Assembly (NCBI GenBank): GCA_002392915.1
Contig: DGHQ01000050.1
Coordinates: 88,506 to 99,574, forward strand
Length of the DNA stretch: 11,069 bases
From: Bacteroidales bacterium UBA3844
GTDB lineage: Bacteria; Bacteroidota; Bacteroidia; Bacteroidales; Paludibacteraceae
Direction: 5' to 3'
The translations under genes were made by a program, and so were the position numbers. This document shows, piece after piece, positions 6,783 to 11,069 of this stretch; positions within the stretch are counted from its first letter, which is position 1; each line of letters starts with the position of its first letter. The notes beneath the pieces were generated by a model. It did not search any database and was not told the origin of the DNA. It saw only the letters and a list, made by a program, of their open reading frames with translations.

Positions 6783-9602
6783 ATGAAAGTACTACTAACA
6801 ACATTGTTCAGCTGTGTCTTCTTTTTGGCAAATGCATTAGACACAAATAAAAAATACTACATTTTCCACTCTTCAGGAATGGTTCTCTCTGCTGTAGACG
6901 GCAGACCTAATCTTCATACATTTGATGCCACAAACGGACAGGTCTTTCAATTTTCCGCTACTGGCAACACGTATTTTATCAAGAGTGTATCGCAAAATAA
7001 AAACGTCGCTAAAACTGGTGACTGGGACACGGAATACAATTCCACGACCGGCAACGCAGCCAAATTCACAATTGAGGATTGTGGCGGGGAATATGTCCGT
7101 TTCAAATGTGCCGCAAACAATCTCTATCTCGGCACCGACGCGATTGCTCCTGGCAGCTACGTCTACTCGGATAAAAACGGAAAGGAGACTCTCCACTTCT
7201 GGTTTTTGCGTGAGGCTTCTTCCTCTGTGCTGGTGACAGACGGGTTGCAAGGCATCATAAACAAAGCGGAAGACCGTCTTGCATCCACTTCTGAAGGCGA
7301 CGGTGGTGGAGAATATCCGTCGTCCGCGCGAAAATCTCTACAGAATGCCATAGATGAGGCTAAAACAGACTTGGAAAACGCCTCTTCCCAGACGAATATT
7401 GTGTCGGCGACAAAAGACCTGAACTCCGCCATCACAGCCTACAATGGCAGCCGCAACCTTCCGTTCAGCTCAGGCAAGAAATACTACGTTGTCCATGCCA
7501 GCAACCGTTTCCTGACCAACACTGGCAACGGGGTTTCTATCAAGAATGCGGCATACAACGCGTCGCAACAATTCACAATCGAGACCCTTTCCGACGGCAC
7601 TTACGCACTCAAAAGCGTCTCTGGCAATAATTATCTGAATGCGACGGGAGAATACAACACTAATTTTGCAAATTCTTCTAATAATTCATCCGCTCATCTG
7701 AAAATTGCCTACGCTCCCAATGAAGACAAATATGTGAGGATACAGTTTTCTTCCAACAACAAATATCTTGGCACCGACGGCACTAGCGATGGGAAGGGAG
7801 TGTATAGCGACAAGAGCGGATCCGACGGCAAACATTATTGGATGCTGATACCTGTCGACTCACAGATCGGCCAGCCATACACGCAATTTCACATCGGCAG
7901 TCCGGCTCTTCGACTGGGAGTGAACTGGAATGATGCGGATGGCAAACACATCAATGCCCATGGAGGATGCGTGCTCTACAAAGATGGCGTATACTATTGG
8001 TTTGGAGAGAATTACCGTGCGAATCCAGTGAAGAGCAACGGAATCGTCTGCTATACATCCACCGACCTATACAACTGGAAATACGAATGTATGGCATACA
8101 AATGTCCGGAAGCACCGTTGAGGAACGACAACCAGGACATGAATTACGGCCGTACTCTTGAGCGTCCGAAAGTGATGTACTGCCCCAACACTGGAAAGTA
8201 TGTGATGTGGGTCCACTGGGAAAACGGATCTGGCTATGCGGCTTCCCGCGTCGCCATTCTCTATAGCGACAAAATCACAGGACCTTATACATTTGTGAAG
8301 ACGATGCGTCCGAGAGGCGACGCGCAACCGTCCGGCTCACGCGACCAGACTCTGATGTATGATCCAGACTACAAAGTCGGCTACCATTTCGGTTCAGCCG
8401 AGGAGAATATGACGATGCACGGCACACTGCTGACCAACGACTATCTTGATCTCTCGCCTACGTGGGAGCGTATGTTTGTGAAAAAGCAGTATGAAGCCCC
8501 TGCCATCTTCAAATACCACAAACGTTTCGTGGCAATCACATCTGGCTGCACAGGCTGGGATCCCAATCCTGCCCACTCTTCATATTCTCAGATGCCGTTG
8601 AGCGGATGGGAGGACTTGGGCAATCCATGCGTCGACGACGAGAAAGCCACCACCTATCACTCGCAGAGCAATTACGTCTTCAAAGTGCCAGGCAAATACG
8701 ATGCCTACATCTATATGGGCGACAGGTGGAAAGGCGGCGACTATTTTTCGGATGCCAACGTGGGAGAGTCATGGCATATATGGCTGCCAATTGATATGCG
8801 AACAGGCTATCCGATCATCCGTTTTTATTCCGATTGGGATTTGAGCATTTTCGACAAGATCAACCGTTACAGACGAGTGAAGAAGTTCGAAGATGGGAAA
8901 ACATACGTGTTGCTTTCAAAGAACGCCAACAGAATCCTATCACTGAAAGATGGAAAGATGCAGTTGACGGAAGACAATGACGACATCAACCTTTCGCTTA
9001 AAGTGACGAGGACAGATGACGGTTTCTATAAGTTGACAGACGAGGATAAAAATATGGCTCTCGACGCTACAAACGGACAGTTGACAATGGCTCCAGTCAG
9101 CAACACCCCATCTCAGCGATGGAAAATAACAGACAGCAGCACTCACGACGGCTATTTCTATCTTTCTCCAACAGGCGACAGCAAAGTTGCCTTGACAAAC
9201 TTCAGTGCGACACCGACATCAAATGGAGTGGTAGGACTTAACAATGCCTCTAAGACCACCTCATGCCAGTTTGCATTCTGTTTCGACTCAGAAAAATATA
9301 ATATGGAAACCATCACAGACGAGTCGGACGGCACATACGACAGATGGATGCAAAGCATGGGATTTGAGTTGACAGACGTGGAGGATCACACCAACGAGAA
9401 TAAAAACAATGACGAAAACATCCACGTCTACAGCACAGACAAAGGCATTGTCATTTCATCAGAAGACGACGTGGATATCCGCATCTGGACAATCAACGGA
9501 CAGATGCTTGATAGTTTCGAGCTGAAAGCAGGAGATCAGAAAGAAATCCCATTGCCAAGAGGAGTGTATGTGGTGAATGGAGAGAAGGTGATGGTGGGGT
9601 GA
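6783..9602 (+). CDS. Secreted GH43 (subfamily 24-like) exo-beta-1,3-galactanase with lectin-like modules and T9SS tail
   Basis: A 939-residue protein. The signal peptide is residues 1-18 (ANA cleavage before LDTNKKYY). Two related beta-trefoil-like modules occupy about 22-142 and 231-355; both start KKYY and end with YLGTD, a VYSDK motif and H-F/Y-W. They flank a FIVAR-like helical spacer (150-222). Residues about 365-690 form the GH43 five-bladed propeller: INAHGGCVLYKDGVYYWFGE, TLERPKVMY, SRDQTLMYDPD, YEAPAIF, ITSGCTGWDPNPA, TTYHSQSN, YMGDRW and WLPI. This pattern is that of GH43_24 exo-beta-1,3-galactanases. E571 is the expected general acid, E460 the supporting Glu, and Q628 sits where Gln replaces the usual Asp base. 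A third trefoil-like module (701-835, QRW at 778-780) and a T9SS type A-like domain (879-939, IRIWTINGQML and LPRGVYVV) follow. Expected substrate is the beta-1,3-galactan of plant arabinogalactan. No susC/susD genes are nearby in the window. Confidence 0.87.
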   Translation: MKVLLTTLFSCVFFLANALDTNKKYYIFHSSGMVLSAVDGRPNLHTFDATNGQVFQFSATGNTYFIKSVSQNKNVAKTGDWDTEYNSTTGNAAKFTIEDCGGEYVRFKCAANNLYLGTDAIAPGSYVYSDKNGKETLHFWFLREASSSVLVTDGLQGIINKAEDRLASTSEGDGGGEYPSSARKSLQNAIDEAKTDLENASSQTNIVSATKDLNSAITAYNGSRNLPFSSGKKYYVVHASNRFLTNTGNGVSIKNAAYNASQQFTIETLSDGTYALKSVSGNNYLNATGEYNTNFANSSNNSSAHLKIAYAPNEDKYVRIQFSSNNKYLGTDGTSDGKGVYSDKSGSDGKHYWMLIPVDSQIGQPYTQFHIGSPALRLGVNWNDADGKHINAHGGCVLYKDGVYYWFGENYRANPVKSNGIVCYTSTDLYNWKYECMAYKCPEAPLRNDNQDMNYGRTLERPKVMYCPNTGKYVMWVHWENGSGYAASRVAILYSDKITGPYTFVKTMRPRGDAQPSGSRDQTLMYDPDYKVGYHFGSAEENMTMHGTLLTNDYLDLSPTWERMFVKKQYEAPAIFKYHKRFVAITSGCTGWDPNPAHSSYSQMPLSGWEDLGNPCVDDEKATTYHSQSNYVFKVPGKYDAYIYMGDRWKGGDYFSDANVGESWHIWLPIDMRTGYPIIRFYSDWDLSIFDKINRYRRVKKFEDGKTYVLLSKNANRILSLKDGKMQLTEDNDDINLSLKVTRTDDGFYKLTDEDKNMALDATNGQLTMAPVSNTPSQRWKITDSSTHDGYFYLSPTGDSKVALTNFSATPTSNGVVGLNNASKTTSCQFAFCFDSEKYNMETITDESDGTYDRWMQSMGFELTDVEDHTNENKNNDENIHVYSTDKGIVISSEDDVDIRIWTINGQMLDSFELKAGDQKEIPLPRGVYVVNGEKVMVG

Positions 9603-9633
9603 GAATCAGGTAGATAACATTCATATTTCTCAA

Positions 9634-9661
9634 TTAAAGACGGAATTTCTCCCGTCTTTAA
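9634..9661. terminator. Bidirectional terminator hairpin
   Basis: TTAAAGACGG (9634-9643) pairs perfectly with CCGTCTTTAA (9652-9661) around an 8-nt loop. T-rich stem ends follow on each strand. It lies 31 bp after the galactanase stop and just beyond the stop of the opposing Rpn fragment, so it can serve both convergent units. Its right arm is the left end of the duplicated Rpn segment. Confidence 0.7.
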
Positions 9662-9665
9662 ATAA

Positions 9666-10028
9666 TTATACCGATTTCACATCCTCTATATCCAGATCCA
9701 AAAGAGATGCGATTTCTTCATCACTTTTTCCTTTTCTTCTCAACGTGCATATTGTTTTGGCACGTTCTTCAGTTTTTCCTTCCTCTCTTCCTTCCTCTCT
9801 TCCTTCCTCTCTTCCTTCCTCTCTTCCTTCCTCTCTTCCTTCCTCTCTTCCCTCTGCTCGTCCTTCGTTCTTAGCAAAATCCAATTGGTTGACATAATCA
9901 CGGTATGCCTTCAAACTGCGTTCATATTTGCGGCGTTCCTCTATGGAAAGCATAGAGCAGTTTGACAGATTCCATAATCTATCAAACACTTCCTGATCCT
10001 TGAATTCTATATTTCCCATACGCTCCAT
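9666..10028 (-). pseudogene. Rpn/PDDEXK nuclease C-terminal half, partial duplicate (120 aa ORF)
   Basis: The 120-residue frame starts at an ATG (MERMGNIEFKDQEVF) equivalent to M183 of the full-length neighbour and ends with the same KSDEEIASLLDLDIEDVKSV. It lacks residues 1-182, including the D65/E79/Q81 nuclease site, so it cannot cut DNA by itself. The EGR-type tail has eight four-residue units against six in the neighbour. The frame stays open upstream of the ATG through WIYNLKN and on to the neighbour's TAA at 10086, with which it is in frame, so it looks like a tandem partial duplication. A hairpin lies between the copies and I see no promoter here. It is either a relic or a stand-alone C-terminal product; within-gene short forms of Rpn proteins have been described as antitoxins in E. 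coli, which makes a function possible but unproven. Confidence 0.7.
9779..9850 (-). repeat. Six perfect 12-bp tandem repeats coding EGRE
   Basis: CTTCCTCTCTTC is repeated six times without error on the plus strand; on the minus strand it encodes (E)EGRE units. The unit is a multiple of three, so gain or loss keeps the frame. The equivalent stretch in the full-length gene is diverged and shorter by two units. Purity points to recent slippage expansion. Confidence 0.9.
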
Positions 10029-10054
10029 ATTTTTCAGATTGTAGATCCATGCAA

Positions 10055-10079
10055 AAAGACGGAGATAATCCCCGTCTTT
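10055..10079 (-). terminator. Terminator-like hairpin after the full-length Rpn gene
   Basis: AAAGACGG (10055-10062) pairs with CCGTCTTT (10072-10079) around a 9-nt loop. On the minus strand the second arm is followed by a T-rich end (CCGTCTTTTTGC). It has the same stem as the hairpin at 9634-9661 but a different loop. It lies 7 bp after the stop codon of the full-length gene and would reduce transcription into the fragment. Confidence 0.6.
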
Positions 10080-10085
10080 AAATAA

Positions 10086-10970
10086 TTATACCGATTTCAC
10101 ATCCTCTATATCCAGATCCAAAAGAGATGCGATTTCTTCGTCACTCTTTCCTTTTCTCTTTAATGTAGATATTATTTTGAAACGTTCTTCTGTTTTGCCT
10201 TCCGCTTTTCCTTCCTCTCTTCCCTCTGCTCGCCCCTCCACTCGTCCTTCCTCTCGTCCTTCGTTCTTAGCAAAATCCAATTGGTTGACATAATCACGGT
10301 ATGCCTTCAAACTGCGTTCATATTTGCGGCGTTCCTCTATGGAAAGCATAGAGCAGTTTGACAGATTCCATAATCTCTCAAACACTTCCTGATCCTTGAA
10401 TTCTATATTCCCCATACGCTCCATATTTTTCAGATTGTAGATCCACTCATCAAAATGGTCCACACATCCGTTGTTTGACTTCTTAAATTTAGGCAACTGT
10501 ATAAAATAACCATGCATCTTATCAGAAACCATCTTATTTGTCTTTGGATCAATCAGTTTCATCTCGGAAAGCACATCATCGTTGTCGAACACTCTAAACT
10601 GAGTGATGAATATTCCAATTACTGAATTAATCCCATATTTCCATATTCTTCCTTTTTCTCCCTGCGCTGAGATTGCTCTTGAAAGGTAGAATACCGCTCT
10701 GTCTACAAAAAAATCCTGATTTTTATTCTGCATCTCTATTATGACATTATTGCCATTATCCAACTTGCAAAACAAATCAAAGATTATTGTCCGACCATCA
10801 CTCTCCACTGACACCAACTCTTTGTTTTCATACGTCAAATCCACAATGGGAGACCCTGCGTCAACAAAAGAGTTCAGAAAATCCATCAACAGGATTTTAT
10901 CTCCAAAAATTCGTTTGAATCCTTCGTCACAGAACGGATTCAACATCTCTGTCTTTTCTTCTTTGTCCAT
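10086..10970 (-). CDS. Rpn family recombination-promoting nuclease / putative transposase (PD-(D/E)XK)
   Basis: A 294-residue protein of the PDDEXK_2 / Rpn group. It begins with the family pattern NPFCDEGFKRIFGDK...MDFLNSFV (11-35) and has the nuclease core IIFDLFCKL...NVIIEMQNK: D65, E79 and Q81 form the expected D-ExQ metal site. A helical region with RAVFYLSRAISAQ (91-103) and GIFITQFRVFD follows, then WIYNLKN (176-182). The tail is a charged EGR repeat (237-263) and a small C-terminal helix pair (KSDEEIASLLDLDIEDVKSV). E. coli Rpn proteins promote RecA-independent recombination and have been tied to phage defence; such genes are commonly annotated as transposases although they lack element ends. 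A conserved ATG at codon 183 could be an internal start. The locus is not part of an operon visible here. Family assignment is secure, role in this host unknown. Confidence 0.88.
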   Translation of the reverse strand: MDKEEKTEMLNPFCDEGFKRIFGDKILLMDFLNSFVDAGSPIVDLTYENKELVSVESDGRTIIFDLFCKLDNGNNVIIEMQNKNQDFFVDRAVFYLSRAISAQGEKGRIWKYGINSVIGIFITQFRVFDNDDVLSEMKLIDPKTNKMVSDKMHGYFIQLPKFKKSNNGCVDHFDEWIYNLKNMERMGNIEFKDQEVFERLWNLSNCSMLSIEERRKYERSLKAYRDYVNQLDFAKNEGREEGRVEGRAEGREEGKAEGKTEERFKIISTLKRKGKSDEEIASLLDLDIEDVKSV

Positions 10971-11069
10971 TTTTGTACCATTACTTTTAATTATAATGTC
11001 TTAATAACTATCATCTATTATCTCAGACTCCAGAGAGAATTTACGCAAACCTTAGATTTGCAAAGTCAA
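10971..11069. other. Region upstream of the Rpn gene, no gene seen
   Basis: These 99 bp are AT-rich and hold the Rpn leader. The only structure is an inverted repeat GCAAA (11045-11049) / TTTGC (11057-11061). On the minus strand it reads TTTGC-AAATCTAAGG-TTTGC and could contain a promoter element, but the TA-to-TTTG spacing is three rather than two bases, so I do not call it. Confidence 0.5.

Larger units (their letters stand above)
9651..10049. repeat. Tandem duplication, copy 1 (partner 10071-10445)
   Basis: Bases 9651-10049 repeat 10071-10445. The 24-bp length difference equals two 12-bp EGRE-coding units. Across about 190 bp at the right end (9859-10049) I see only two substitutions, while the stretch 9720-9778 has many more. 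The duplicated unit begins in the right arm of a terminator hairpin and ends at the codon for W176 of the full-length gene. The two copies lie head to tail, separated by 21 bp that supply the left arm and loop of the second hairpin. Confidence 0.85.

Noticed and set aside
9651..10970. Insertion sequence with terminal inverted repeats and target duplication
   Set aside because: The Rpn gene is often labelled transposase, but I find no terminal inverted repeats or target-site duplication; the hairpins look like terminators.
11040..11069. Promoter for the full-length Rpn gene (TTTGC...TAAGGTTTG on the minus strand)
   Set aside because: Spacing in the -7 box is one base off and any -33 element would lie at or beyond the window edge.

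Overview
The window looks like chromosomal DNA of a Bacteroidales bacterium, most probably Prevotella or a close relative. The signs are a SecA with the long N-terminal region seen in Bacteroidetes, promoter boxes of the TAnnTTTG type with no Shine-Dalgarno sequences, a secreted glycanase ending in a type IX secretion (T9SS) type A-like sorting domain, and a PD-(D/E)XK 'Rpn' gene with an EGRE-repeat tail. Species-level assignment is inference from these traits only.

Left part (1-6354), all on the minus strand. secA runs off the left edge, so only its first 695 codons are present. Upstream of it, and transcribed toward it, is a tight group: rimM (ribosome maturation), a lipoprotein-like NodB-type polysaccharide deacetylase, and a C_GCAxxG_C_C putative redox protein. 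The gaps are 14 bp and then a 1-bp stop/start overlap (TAATG), so they form a likely operon. rimM has a good promoter of its own in the short gap behind the next gene. That gene encodes a 678-residue protein that joins a complete MATE-family efflux transporter to a cytidylate-kinase-like P-loop domain.

Middle (6355-6782) is a 428-bp divergent intergenic region. It is unusually rich in short direct and inverted repeats and has three consecutive hairpins, which neither flanking gene explains.

Right part. On the plus strand is one 939-residue secreted multidomain enzyme: two N-terminal lectin-like modules separated by a helical spacer, a GH43 domain resembling subfamily 24 exo-beta-1,3-galactanases, a third trefoil-like module and a T9SS-type C-terminus. 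It probably cleaves beta-1,3-galactan backbones of arabinogalactan. Its transcription meets, at a shared terminator hairpin, a minus-strand locus with one full-length Rpn/PDDEXK nuclease gene and, immediately downstream, a tandem partial copy of only its C-terminal half.

The two items most worth following are the stand-alone Rpn C-terminal half, whose first ATG matches a possible internal start in the full-length gene, and the repeat/hairpin cluster before the galactanase. The MATE-kinase fusion comes next. Bases 10971-11069 carry no gene that I can support.
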